Below, piece by piece: positions 6,866 to 15,681 of a stretch of DNA of 26,252 nucleotides. Below the pieces are notes generated by a model that searched no databases, was not told the origin of the DNA, and saw only the letters and a program-made list of their open reading frames with translations. The position numbers and the translations under genes were made by a program. The stretch is from BMS3ABIN04 sp965554225 (lineage in GTDB: Bacteria; Bacteroidota; Ignavibacteria; Ignavibacteriales; Melioribacteraceae). The stretch is from assembly GCA_965554225.1 (NCBI GenBank), contig CBEVZC010000032.1, positions 1-26,252 of the forward strand, given 5' to 3'. How positions within the stretch are numbered: position 1 is the first letter of the stretch; each line of letters begins with the position of its first letter.

Positions 6866-9034
6866 ATGTCAATTCTAAAAAATATTAAATTCTCACTCCT
6901 AATTTTTACTTATGTAATTATTTCAGTCGGAATGTTTCCTTCATCTCCGGAAGAAGGGATGTATCCTTTGAGTGAAATAAAAAAGATTGATTTACCCGGA
7001 GCAGGCTTTAAGATAAATCCGGTTGATATTTATAACCCCAACGGAATTAGCTTAGTTGATGCACTGGTAAAAGTAAACGGTTGTACCGGTTCATTTGTTT
7101 CTAATCAAGGACTAATTCTTACAAACCATCACTGTGCATTTCATGCATTAAATACGGCAAGTACAACAGAACATAATTATTTACAAAACGGATTTTTGGC
7201 AAAAAATAAGTCCGAAGAAATTCCGGCTAAAGGTTATACATGCAGAATAACCGATTCTTACGAAGATGTTTCATCTAAAATTCTTAATGCAGTTAAAGGA
7301 GTAACGGATTTAACGGAACGGTCAAAAATTATCTCGCAAAAAATGAATGACCTTGGGAAAGCTGCATCAGACAAGGAAAAATCAATTATAGGACAAGTTT
7401 CGGAAATGTTTAAGGGTAATACATATATTCTTTTTAAGTATAAAGTTATTAACGATATTCGTATAGTTTACGCACCTCCGAGAACTATTGGAGAGTTTGG
7501 CGGTGAAACGGATAATTGGATTTGGCCGCGACACACAGGTGATTTTACATTCATGAGAGCCTATGTAGCACCCGACGGCAGCTCGACAAAATACTCCGAG
7601 AGCAATATTCCTTACCACCCGCAAAAGTTTTTAAAAATAAATCCTAATGGAGTAAATGAAGGAGATTTTGTTTTTATCCTTGGTTACCCGGGCAGAACTT
7701 TTAGAAATCGTCCTTCACAATTTCTTATTTACCAGCAAAAATACCAGCTCCCGTATATTTCCAATTTATACGGTTGGATGATTGACCAATTAGAAGATAT
7801 CGGAAAAGATAATCCTTCATTTCGATTAAAATATGCTTCAAGAATAAAGGGATTAGCTAATACAATGAAAAATTATAAGGGGAAGCTTTTGGGACTAAGA
7901 AGAATTCCGATTATTTCCAACAAAGAAAAAGAAGAAGGGGAATTGCAAAAATTTATTGAATCAAATAAATCCCTTAAAGACAAATACGGCAATGTTCTTT
8001 CCGAAATTAACTCTGTTTACTCAAATATTTTTGATATTGCAAAAGCCAATTTATGGTTTAGAGTATTTAACCGTTTTTCGGTTACGAGAAATCTGGTTAA
8101 TACCGTGATAAACTATGTTGAGAGCACAAATAAACTTTCCAATGCAGAGAAGAAAGATTACAGAAGTGAAAATATTAATAATATTTCTAAAAGAATAGAT
8201 GCATTTTTTGCCAATTATAATCCGGAAATAGAAAGAAGGTTTTTGATAAAAATGTTTTCCGATGCTGCCGGTTTTCAAAATGAGTCAAAGATTAATGCAA
8301 TAGAAGCCCTTGTGTACGGCAAAAATAAAGAAACTGCAATAGATTCATTTGTAAATAATGAAATTTCCACATCTGTAATTTTTGATAAAGATATGCTCAA
8401 AACTCTTTTGGATTACTCCTTGGATGACATCAGAGCTATGGATGATTCCGCAATAAATTTAATTTTGGCTTTAAGAAAACAAAATAAAATTATTAAACGG
8501 AAACGGGAAAAAGTTAACGGGGCGTTACTTAGTCTTTCCGCAAAATTAACAGAAGCAAAAAGAATTTGGAAAAATAAAAATTTCATTCCCGATGCAAACG
8601 GAACTCTACGTTTAACTTATGGACATATAAAAGGCTACGTACCTGCCGATGCTGTTTACTATTCACCTCAAACCTCATTAAAAGGTGTAATTGAAAAAAG
8701 CTATTTAGGCGGTGAATATAAACTTCCGCCGAAATTAAAAAAGCTTTATACAGAAAAGAAATTCGGAAAATTTTATAATAAGAAATTAGACGGTGTGCCT
8801 GTCTGTATTTTATATAATACAGATACAACTGGCGGTAATTCCGGTAGTCCGGTCATGAATGCTTATGGTGAATTAATCGGATTAAATTTTGACCGCGCTT
8901 ATGAAGCTACTATAAACGATTTTGCATGGGATGACCGTTATAGTCGTTCGATCGGCGTTGATATTAGGTATATTCTGTGGCTTACAAAAGAATTTAGCGG
9001 TGCGGATTATTTACTTGCTGAAATGGGAATCTGA
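6866..9034 (+). CDS. Secreted S46 family dipeptidyl-peptidase (DPP11-like)
   Basis: A 722-residue S46 peptidase, the usual length. S46 enzymes (DPP7, DPP11) remove N-terminal dipeptides in the periplasm. The signal peptide covers about residues 1-24. The chymotrypsin-like triad appears as His89 in TNHHCAF, Asp216 in GGETDNWIWPRHTGDF (most likely acid), and Ser659 in TGGNSGSPV. Eighteen residues after the catalytic serine, in IGLNFDR, stands Arg677. In Porphyromonas DPP11 an arginine at this position selects Asp or Glu at P1, while DPP7 has glycine. This predicts acidic-residue specificity; that is an inference from one position. The ATG at 6866 has AGAGGA at 6854-6859. The 160-base upstream gap is AT-rich with no clear promoter. 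It appears monocistronic and convergent with ccmB. Confidence 0.93.
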   Translation: MSILKNIKFSLLIFTYVIISVGMFPSSPEEGMYPLSEIKKIDLPGAGFKINPVDIYNPNGISLVDALVKVNGCTGSFVSNQGLILTNHHCAFHALNTASTTEHNYLQNGFLAKNKSEEIPAKGYTCRITDSYEDVSSKILNAVKGVTDLTERSKIISQKMNDLGKAASDKEKSIIGQVSEMFKGNTYILFKYKVINDIRIVYAPPRTIGEFGGETDNWIWPRHTGDFTFMRAYVAPDGSSTKYSESNIPYHPQKFLKINPNGVNEGDFVFILGYPGRTFRNRPSQFLIYQQKYQLPYISNLYGWMIDQLEDIGKDNPSFRLKYASRIKGLANTMKNYKGKLLGLRRIPIISNKEKEEGELQKFIESNKSLKDKYGNVLSEINSVYSNIFDIAKANLWFRVFNRFSVTRNLVNTVINYVESTNKLSNAEKKDYRSENINNISKRIDAFFANYNPEIERRFLIKMFSDAAGFQNESKINAIEALVYGKNKETAIDSFVNNEISTSVIFDKDMLKTLLDYSLDDIRAMDDSAINLILALRKQNKIIKRKREKVNGALLSLSAKLTEAKRIWKNKNFIPDANGTLRLTYGHIKGYVPADAVYYSPQTSLKGVIEKSYLGGEYKLPPKLKKLYTEKKFGKFYNKKLDGVPVCILYNTDTTGGNSGSPVMNAYGELIGLNFDRAYEATINDFAWDDRYSRSIGVDIRYILWLTKEFSGADYLLAEMGI

Positions 9035-9190
9035 CAAAATAATTGGGAATGGACAGTATATAATTTATAAGCTCAATCTTTTGGAATTATCAGTTAATAT
9101 CTTTCTTTGTGAAACTTAGCAGTTTTTTGTGACTTTATGATAAATCTTTAAGTTTAACTATTATAAATCACGTCCACCTATTGAGGGAAA

Positions 9191-9218
9191 GATAATCTAT
9201 GCAAATTTGCAATTTATC
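9191..9218. repeat. Imperfect dyad between convergent genes
   Basis: The segment has outer arms GATAA/TTATC and a perfect 12-base palindrome TGCAAATTTGCA inside. It lies between the S46 gene and ccmB, which converge. It could fold in transcripts from either strand, but no T-run follows directly; the nearest, 9243-9249, is about 25 bases away on the plus strand. Terminator function is uncertain. The rest of 9035-9255 shows nothing else. Confidence 0.35.
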
Positions 9219-9255
9219 GTCTTGGTTAGAGCTAAAAATTCGTTTTTTTAAGGAC

Positions 9256-9915
9256 CTATTCTTTCCAAATAAAATCAAAAAGTAAAAAACCTGCTGTTAG
9301 CATTACTACATCATAGCTTACAAGAATAGCGAGGTATGTCCAGCTGAATGCAAAGGATTCCCCATCCATAGAGAATTTTGTAAGTTCAAGAAGTGTTAAA
9401 ATCAGCGGTAATAAAATAGGAAATGACAAAACCGGGTAAAGTGTTCCTTTAGTATTTGCTTTAGCAATAATTGCTGCTATTAAAGTTGATGATATCGCAA
9501 TTCCGGCGCTGCCCAGAAATAACGAAACAAGAAAGAGCCATAAATTTTCTATAATAAAATTATCGAATAGAATTGCATAAAGAAAAGTTATTGCAATTAC
9601 CATCAAGAATACTAAAATTAAATTAAAAATTAACTTACCAAAAAACACAGTTGACGGTGCGGCAATAAGCTGTAAAGTAAGCGTAGTTCCTCTTTCTTCT
9701 TCGGAAACGAAAACACGCGAAAGTCCCGACATTGCGGAAAAGAAAATCACGACCCAGAGTAATCCGCCCGTAAGGTAATTTGAGATTGGTTCATCTCCGA
9801 TTGAAAACAGGATAACGCTAATAGTCACTAAAATGAACATTGCCAATGCATTAATCGCATAGCGTGTTCTCAATTCCGATTGCCAATCTTTTTTAAATAC
9901 CGAGTATGCTTTCAT
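9256..9915 (-). CDS. ccmB: Heme exporter permease CcmB
   Basis: CcmB is the membrane subunit of the CcmABCD complex of cytochrome c maturation (system I), which releases heme-loaded CcmE. The 219-residue protein has about six membrane segments. It also has the diagnostic stretch FFSAMSGLSRVF followed by EEERGTTLTLQLI (about residues 58-85), and an N-terminus (FKKDWQSELRTRYA) like that of CcmB. Length is normal for the family. It follows the CcmA-like ATPase gene by 56 bases, which supports the assignment. ccmC, usually next, is not there; the next gene faces the other way. The ATG at 9915 gives MKAYSVFKKDW. It is probably the last gene of the long minus-strand operon starting with bamD. Confidence 0.9.
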   Translation of the reverse strand: MKAYSVFKKDWQSELRTRYAINALAMFILVTISVILFSIGDEPISNYLTGGLLWVVIFFSAMSGLSRVFVSEEERGTTLTLQLIAAPSTVFFGKLIFNLILVFLMVIAITFLYAILFDNFIIENLWLFLVSLFLGSAGIAISSTLIAAIIAKANTKGTLYPVLSFPILLPLILTLLELTKFSMDGESFAFSWTYLAILVSYDVVMLTAGFLLFDFIWKE

Positions 9916-9971
9916 TTTTTTATATAGGATTCAAATGATGCTGATTATTTATAATTTTAATATTCAATTTT

Positions 9972-10598
9972 TTATTTATATTCCTCTACTTTTATTATCT
10001 CCGAACACAGTTCTAAATCTTTGCTTTCATTTGATGCAATTATTACAACACTATTCTCTTTGTCATTTTCAACTATTTCGTAAACCTTACTTTTCCCTTC
10101 TTCATCCAAATTAGAAGTCGGTTCATCCAGCAAAAGCAATTTTGGTGAATGTTGCAATGCAAAAATGAATTTCATTCGTTGCTTCATTCCGGACGAATAA
10201 GCTTTTAATAAATCGTTCCTTCGTCGGTATAAATTAAATTCGTTTAATAAATATTTTATTCTTTCCTCGTCGAATTTAATTCCTCTTATTTTAGCAAAGT
10301 GAAATAAATTTTCATTAGCGGTAAATTCATCATACAGCATTAAGTATGGAGAAACAAAACCTAAGTAGCTGTGAAGTTTTTCCGCTTCAATTATTTTATC
10401 ATCAATTTTATGTACTACTTTCCCCTTATTCTGAGATAATACACCGGCAATAATTTTGGTTAATGTAGATTTCCCGGACCCGTTGTTTCCTGCAAGACCG
10501 TAAATATTCCCTTGATTAAAAGTAAAATCAATGTTTTTAAATACTAATTGCCTTCCGAAAAATTTTGTAATATTTTCAAGAGCGAGGGTATAAATCAT
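9972..10598 (-). CDS. ccmA: ABC transporter ATPase, CcmA-like heme exporter subunit
   Basis: A 208-residue ABC ATPase of the short CcmA type. Walker A is GNNGSGKST (37-45), the signature motif YSSGMKQR (134-141) and Walker B LLLLDEPT (154-161), followed by SNLD as D-loop. The stretch LYDEFTANENLFHFA (89-103) resembles the CcmA LTA.ENL region. The Q-loop glutamine is not evident in FVSPYLMLYDEF. Its identification as CcmA rests on small size and on the ccmB gene 56 bases downstream; by sequence alone a generic ABC-2 ATPase is also possible. In the CcmAB complex, ATP hydrolysis drives release of holo-CcmE. It follows the metalloprotease gene by 54 bases and probably shares its transcript. Confidence 0.82.
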   Translation of the reverse strand: MIYTLALENITKFFGRQLVFKNIDFTFNQGNIYGLAGNNGSGKSTLTKIIAGVLSQNKGKVVHKIDDKIIEAEKLHSYLGFVSPYLMLYDEFTANENLFHFAKIRGIKFDEERIKYLLNEFNLYRRRNDLLKAYSSGMKQRMKFIFALQHSPKLLLLDEPTSNLDEEGKSKVYEIVENDKENSVVIIASNESKDLELCSEIIKVEEYK

Positions 10599-10652
10599 GA
10601 AGGGAAATAATTAGTTTTAAAATATTTATTTGGCAAATCAATATACCCGGTA

Positions 10653-12305
10653 TTATTTATTATAGATAACAACTTTTCCTTTTTTAACAGTATCACCGGA
10701 TTTAGTTACGTAAATATAAACACCGGTCGGCAATTTCTCATTATTAAAATTCATAGCATTCCATTTTACAGTAATTTTATTATTAGCAAGTATTTCGCCT
10801 TTCCCGGAAAACACCAATTCCATCCCCGATGTATAAATGTTATAATCTGCCGTACCGGAAACATTTACGACCGTTGGCAAAAAGACAAATGAGTTACTTG
10901 AGTACTCAAACGGCTGCGGATAAGCGTAATCAATTTCTTCTCTATTAATTGTTTCTCCGGCAACTTTTCCGTTGAAAATATTAACCTCATAAAAAATATC
11001 CGACTTGGAAGCTTCAACTTTCGAATAGTAAAAATTATTTATCTTTTTGAATTCAGCAACCGGATTGGAAGATAAAATATATTGAAATTTTATATCATTA
11101 TTTGCCGGATCAACTCCACCTTCTAAATCGGCATTAGTTATAATAGAAACAAGCGTATCGCTATTTCCGTTCGAGTTATCAGGAAATATTATAAAATTAT
11201 TTGAAACGGGTTCTGACAAAATACTCAGTTCTTTCTGAGGAGGAATAAATTCTACTGTTGTAGTGGGACGTATCAAAGGATAGTTTTTTGCTTCCGTATA
11301 GTATTCGCTTGCTTCCGCTCGTGAATTCGTAAAATAATTCCACAGACTAAAAGTATTAAATTCCTGTCCGAATGAGTAACCGTTTTCTTGAAGCGCTTTA
11401 GCAATTGAAAACACAGCCCTATTATCAACCATCAATTCCCAGCTTCTTTTGATTATACTAAACCCAAGCATTGGATTAACAGAAGAAAATCTCTGCTTTA
11501 GGAAAATATTCCAAACCGCCAAATCATAGCCGCTATGTTCTGATATGGTTCCATACGGGCGATTAAAATACGAGGGCATATAAGCATAATAATCATTAAC
11601 GCTACTGTAAACAAATTCTTCCATTGAAACGGAAGTTAACTCATAATACCACACATCATTATCTCGAAAGATATAATTGCCAACCTGTATTCCGTGGTGA
11701 AATTCGTGAGCAGCAGTTACCCTGGCGGCATTTATACCTTGTGTAAAATAGTTTGAGAAGTCATTATCCATAACAATGTAGGAAGTGTAAGTCAGATTTG
11801 TAATATTGGTTTCAGGCGTTGTATAACCATATAATCCTCCCGAAAGATTCATAACATATACATCGTATTTACTATCCCCGCCCATATTACCATCGGGTGG
11901 TGGAGGTGGATATCCAAGAAAATTAACTTCAAAATTATATGAGGAATCAAAAGCTATTGCTAAATCATGTATGTTATAACCCGGCTTATTAAAACCGTTA
12001 AGATAGTAATGAATTCTAAAAAATCCCGACGGCGAAACGATGCTTGTATCCGATGAAGGTCTTTCCAAAATTTTAGCAATTACATTTTGTTGTTTGCTGC
12101 TAAACCGTGAGAAATTACTCCTTGCTTCTGCAAAAAGACCGAAAGCACATTTATTTTCACCTTCTCCGGTAACTTGAATTTGGGATTGACTATTATTATT
12201 CGTTTCCAGATTAACTATTGCATTATAAACCGAATCGAGATTTTGAGCAAAAGTTATATTTAATGATAAGAATAACAGCACCAAAAATTTGAGAATATTA
12301 GTCAT
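10653..12305 (-). CDS. Secreted MXAN_6640-type metalloprotease with type IX sorting domain
   Basis: A 550-residue exported protein: signal peptide 1-20 (ending ITFA), then a putative zinc metalloprotease domain. The zinc site is HEFHH (His200, Glu201, His204) in TAAHEFHHGIQ. A downstream SVSMEEFVYSSVNDYY stretch (about 225-240) probably supplies the third ligand, a pattern of the MXAN_6640 family of putative metalloproteases. The last 85 or so residues begin with YPQPFEYSSNS and end with LPTGVYIYV...KKGKVVIYNK. This is the layout of a type IX secretion C-terminal sorting domain, so the protein is probably moved across the outer membrane and processed. The start ATGACTAA overlaps the stop of the upstream gene by 8 bases, showing translational coupling; AGAGG precedes it. 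Substrate unknown. Confidence 0.83.
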   Translation of the reverse strand: MTNILKFLVLLFLSLNITFAQNLDSVYNAIVNLETNNNSQSQIQVTGEGENKCAFGLFAEARSNFSRFSSKQQNVIAKILERPSSDTSIVSPSGFFRIHYYLNGFNKPGYNIHDLAIAFDSSYNFEVNFLGYPPPPPDGNMGGDSKYDVYVMNLSGGLYGYTTPETNITNLTYTSYIVMDNDFSNYFTQGINAARVTAAHEFHHGIQVGNYIFRDNDVWYYELTSVSMEEFVYSSVNDYYAYMPSYFNRPYGTISEHSGYDLAVWNIFLKQRFSSVNPMLGFSIIKRSWELMVDNRAVFSIAKALQENGYSFGQEFNTFSLWNYFTNSRAEASEYYTEAKNYPLIRPTTTVEFIPPQKELSILSEPVSNNFIIFPDNSNGNSDTLVSIITNADLEGGVDPANNDIKFQYILSSNPVAEFKKINNFYYSKVEASKSDIFYEVNIFNGKVAGETINREEIDYAYPQPFEYSSNSFVFLPTVVNVSGTADYNIYTSGMELVFSGKGEILANNKITVKWNAMNFNNEKLPTGVYIYVTKSGDTVKKGKVVIYNK

Positions 12306-14445
12306 GCAGCCTCTTTAAGTTAATTTCATTCCGTAGAGTATCGTTATAGATAATATAGTTATTACCGGAATAATTTGTTATTGTATAGCTGGTCATATTT
12401 TGTTCATTCAATATCGGAATTAAATTAAAATAGTTGCCTTTATTTTTAAGTTGAACTTGAAAAACACTTTTTGAATTATGATCATAAATATAAATATGCT
12501 CTTTTCTCTTTTTTAAATCAGTGTAAATATTTATGTCATTTTTATCTTTCAACAGAAAACGATTCAAGTTCTCATTTGAATATGTTTTAAAAACCTTTCG
12601 TCGCGAACTTATAAGAATACTATAATTATTATTTTCTTTAACAAAGCTCACTACATTTTCTTTCCCATATTTATTAAGAAAAGATTTAGTAACGACAAAG
12701 TTACTATCAGCATTGTTTCTAACAACTAAATTCATCTTTGTTAATATTTTGATTTTTTTACTCTTAAAATTATAATTTTTTAATACCAATTCACTGTCAG
12801 CTTTAGCCCAATAAACAATTCCATTCCGGCGCCCGGAAAAGGAAGCCTCATAATAATTTGTATCAATTACTAAAGTTTGAGACAGATTAAACTGATTTTT
12901 TGATATGTCAAACCTCTCACTTATAAGCGTATCAGACTTATCTTCTAGAATCTGTAGCCCTGTTTTTAAAGCTAGTAAATCTAAAATTGGAGCGGATGTA
13001 TAAATTGCATCTTTCTTAGTTACATTTTGCTTCAAATTAAATTTTAATATTTCTATTAGTCTTCCTCTGTTTGAATAGATAAAAAAATTAAAATTATTTT
13101 TTGACGTACTGGCAATGCTAAAACGATTTTGATTTTCCACCAATTTAAATTCGTATAATTTTTGCAGTAATTTATTTTTCGAACTTATTAAAATTTTCAA
13201 ATAATTTTTATATTCATCAAGAAACACTAAATCTTTTAGTCCGTCCTTATTAAAATCAAATAATGTAAGGAAAGCAGGGCTGCCGCCAAGTGAAAGACTA
13301 ACATTCTCTTCTAATTTAAATTTTTCAAACCCGGTTACAAATCCTTCCCGAGTGAGCGCAAGTAATTTCGAATCATTTTTATAGCCCGGCATCAAATCTG
13401 TAAGTCCGTTTAAATGTTTAATAAGTATTGAATTGTAAGAATCTTTTTTACCGGATAAAAGGATAAAGAGATTGTTCTCCTGTTTATCGATGTAAGCAAC
13501 ATCGTTTTTCATGTCGTCATTAAAATCATTTACGACAAACTTATCAACGTTTCCCGCTACCGGTATTTCAATGTTTTTGCTAAAAGACGAAACCGAATCG
13601 CCTAAAAAGATTTTAATTGCATTCGGCTGAGAAAACATTAGGTCAACAAAACCATCTTTATTAAAATCTATTGCTTTTAATCCATTTAAATTATTATCTA
13701 CCTTTATTTCACGTTCAAGTTTAAATGTTCCGTTTTCATCATTCATAAAGAAAAGAATTGAATTACTGATTAGGTCTATTGCAGCAATGTCCAGAAAATA
13801 ATTGTAATCAAAATCAGCAAAAACAGCATCTGAAAATATTTTATTTTTATAAAAATGATTTTCTTCCAACTTGTAATTATTTTGCTTAAGCAGAGATAAT
13901 CCGTTAAAATTATTTCCAAAAACCAGCCCCTCATTCATACCGTCATTATTAATATCAGCAATTGCTATTTTACTAGGATAGGAATCAAACGACAGACTGT
14001 TTATCAGCATTAAACTTTTACTTTTATTAAAAGATGTCAAGCCTGCTACACGACTTTTATTTGAAACAAATATATAAAATCTACCAAGTTTTGAGATATT
14101 ATTAAAATAACCGAAATCGGATACGGGAAAGAAAAAAAATTTTTTGATAGTTTTATTGAGCAAAGAATCCTGTTCGGAATAAAGAAGAGATATTTTTTTT
14201 TGATTCGGGTTAAAAAGAAACAAACCTTTTGAAGAGTCGTTTCCTAAATTAATTAATCGAAATTGATTAAAACCTGTAGGCGTCGAATAATTTTTTGTCG
14301 CACAAAAATCTTTTACCGTAATTTGTGCATCAATGTTACTTCCAAAAATAAAAACAAAAACTATAAAGATGCTAATTCCGGACTTTACGATTCTTAAGCC
14401 TGTTCTGTCTTCTAACAAGAGCTTCATTATACCTGCGTTTTTCAT
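12298..14445 (-). CDS. Secreted FG-GAP/VCBS repeat protein, function unknown
   Basis: A 715-residue protein with a membrane or signal segment (about residues 23-40, SIFIVFVFIFGSNIDAQ) and a beta-propeller-like body. At least five Asp-rich FG-GAP/VCBS motifs are visible: IADINNDGMNEG, FADFDYNYFLD, AIDFNKDGFVD, VNDFNDDMKND and LFDFNKDGLKD. These resemble calcium-binding loops of propeller blades. The C-terminal half lacks clear motifs and I see no type IX sorting domain. The start is uncertain: ATG at 14445, or ATG at 14427 with AGG just upstream, which gives a more usual signal peptide. Either way it overlaps the thioesterase gene by 56-74 bases. It also overlaps the metalloprotease gene by 8 bases, so the two are likely co-translated and may work together at the cell surface. 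Confidence 0.75.
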   Translation of the reverse strand: MKNAGIMKLLLEDRTGLRIVKSGISIFIVFVFIFGSNIDAQITVKDFCATKNYSTPTGFNQFRLINLGNDSSKGLFLFNPNQKKISLLYSEQDSLLNKTIKKFFFFPVSDFGYFNNISKLGRFYIFVSNKSRVAGLTSFNKSKSLMLINSLSFDSYPSKIAIADINNDGMNEGLVFGNNFNGLSLLKQNNYKLEENHFYKNKIFSDAVFADFDYNYFLDIAAIDLISNSILFFMNDENGTFKLEREIKVDNNLNGLKAIDFNKDGFVDLMFSQPNAIKIFLGDSVSSFSKNIEIPVAGNVDKFVVNDFNDDMKNDVAYIDKQENNLFILLSGKKDSYNSILIKHLNGLTDLMPGYKNDSKLLALTREGFVTGFEKFKLEENVSLSLGGSPAFLTLFDFNKDGLKDLVFLDEYKNYLKILISSKNKLLQKLYEFKLVENQNRFSIASTSKNNFNFFIYSNRGRLIEILKFNLKQNVTKKDAIYTSAPILDLLALKTGLQILEDKSDTLISERFDISKNQFNLSQTLVIDTNYYEASFSGRRNGIVYWAKADSELVLKNYNFKSKKIKILTKMNLVVRNNADSNFVVTKSFLNKYGKENVVSFVKENNNYSILISSRRKVFKTYSNENLNRFLLKDKNDINIYTDLKKRKEHIYIYDHNSKSVFQVQLKNKGNYFNLIPILNEQNMTSYTITNYSGNNYIIYNDTLRNEINLKRLHD

Positions 14446-14860
14446 CGTCTGTTTCCGGAATTACTTCAAATGTTTTTACCGGTTTGTTGTTTTCATCAAT
14501 ACCTACAAAAGTCAAATATGCAGAGTTGCTGTGCACGTGCATACCCAATGAAAAATTTTCTTTAAAAACTTTAACGCCGACTTCCATAGATGAATTGAAT
14601 GCTCTATTTACAGATGCTACAAGTGTAACAACATCTCCAACTTTAATAGGGTGATGGAAGTCAATATTATCAACAGAAGCAGTTACGCAAACCCGTTGTG
14701 AATGTTTGGAAGCGGAAAGGGCTGCGCAGATATCAATCCAGTGCATAAGCTGCCCGCCAAGTAAATTGCCGAGCTGGTTTGCATGATGCGGCAGTACCAA
14801 TTCCGTCATTGTTATAATCGATTCACTAACTCTTTTGGCTTTCTTTAAATGTTCAGCCAT
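14372..14860 (-). CDS. Acyl-CoA thioesterase (hotdog fold, YciA/BACH type)
   Basis: A 162-residue hotdog-fold thioesterase that hydrolyses acyl-CoA to free acid and CoA in the cytoplasm. Diagnostic features are Asn28 in NQLGNLLGGQLMHWID, the GGQ turn (35-37), Asp43, VTASVDNIDFHHPI (59-72) and GDVV (75-78), then SSMEVGVKV. The C-terminal tail (about 130-162) is basic and charged and runs into the next gene. The start codon overlaps the bamD stop by one base (TAATG), so translation is coupled. The last 56-74 bases also encode the start of the downstream VCBS protein in another frame. The acyl chain preference cannot be read from sequence. Its place behind bamD is unexpected but may be simple operon economy. 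Confidence 0.9.
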   Translation of the reverse strand: MAEHLKKAKRVSESIITMTELVLPHHANQLGNLLGGQLMHWIDICAALSASKHSQRVCVTASVDNIDFHHPIKVGDVVTLVASVNRAFNSSMEVGVKVFKENFSLGMHVHSNSAYLTFVGIDENNKPVKTFEVIPETDDEKRRYNEALVRRQNRLKNRKVRN

Positions 14861-15606
14861 TATTTAGCTTCGGCAAGTTGTTTTAGTTTATTCTTTAATT
14901 CTTCGGCTTTTTCATTATCGGGATACCTGCCTAAAAATTCAGCAATATCTCTTAATGCTTCTTTAGTCCTTTTTTTGTACAAGAGCAAATCTATTTTATT
15001 ATAAAGTGCAAGGGGAGCATATTTTGTATCATGATATGTATCTGCAACTCTTCCGTAAAATTTTATAGCCGCGTTATAATATTCCATTTTTTTATAGATA
15101 CGCGCAGCATTAAATTCCTTTTCGGCAAGTTTGTTATTCAGTTCCTTTATTTTCTTTTCGGCTTCTTGAACCTTAGGATTTGTTGGGAAAAAATCTATAT
15201 AAGCTTGAAATTCATCTATTGCCTTTTTTGTATATTTTTGATCCAACTGAAACGGAGGGGAAAGTTCGTAATATGAATCAGCAAGCATAAATTGTGCATC
15301 AGGTACAAATTTACTTGCCGGAATGTCTCGTATTAGTTTACTAAACTCATAAGCAGCCAGTAAATATTGCCCTTGATTATAATATGTCATTCCCAAATAA
15401 TACTGAGCATCATCATTTACGCTATTACCGGCAAATTGCAAAATGATAGATTGAAACTCTCTAATAGCTTCTTCATAATCACCATCATTATAAAGAGACA
15501 TTGCATATTCAAGATGTTTTTCCGGCGTTAAATTAGTGGTATCAATTGTTCCCGAACAATTTACCAAAGTAACCAATACTATAATTATTGTTATTTTCTT
15601 AAGCAT
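14860..15606 (-). CDS. bamD: Outer membrane assembly lipoprotein BamD
   Basis: BamD is the essential lipoprotein of the BAM complex that inserts outer membrane beta-barrels. The 248-residue protein has a lipoprotein signal with lipobox LVNC (Cys17). A series of tetratricopeptide-type helical repeats follows: EKHLEYAMSLYNDGDYEEAI, DAQYYLGMTYYNQGQYLLAA, PDAQFMLADSYYEL, FNAARIYKKMEYYNAAI, and one near the C-terminus. The arrangement and length match the YfiO/BamD family. It is the first gene of a tightly packed minus-strand operon, with a 1-base overlap with the thioesterase. AT-rich sequence upstream (15607-15681) includes TATACTTTTAC as a weak possible promoter element. Confidence 0.88.
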   Translation of the reverse strand: MLKKITIIIVLVTLVNCSGTIDTTNLTPEKHLEYAMSLYNDGDYEEAIREFQSIILQFAGNSVNDDAQYYLGMTYYNQGQYLLAAYEFSKLIRDIPASKFVPDAQFMLADSYYELSPPFQLDQKYTKKAIDEFQAYIDFFPTNPKVQEAEKKIKELNNKLAEKEFNAARIYKKMEYYNAAIKFYGRVADTYHDTKYAPLALYNKIDLLLYKKRTKEALRDIAEFLGRYPDNEKAEELKNKLKQLAEAK

Positions 15607-15681
15607 ATAAAATCTTATTTTGTTTAAAATTTAGAACTGTAAAAGTATATAATTTTTTAATCCATTCAAATGCTAAAAATT

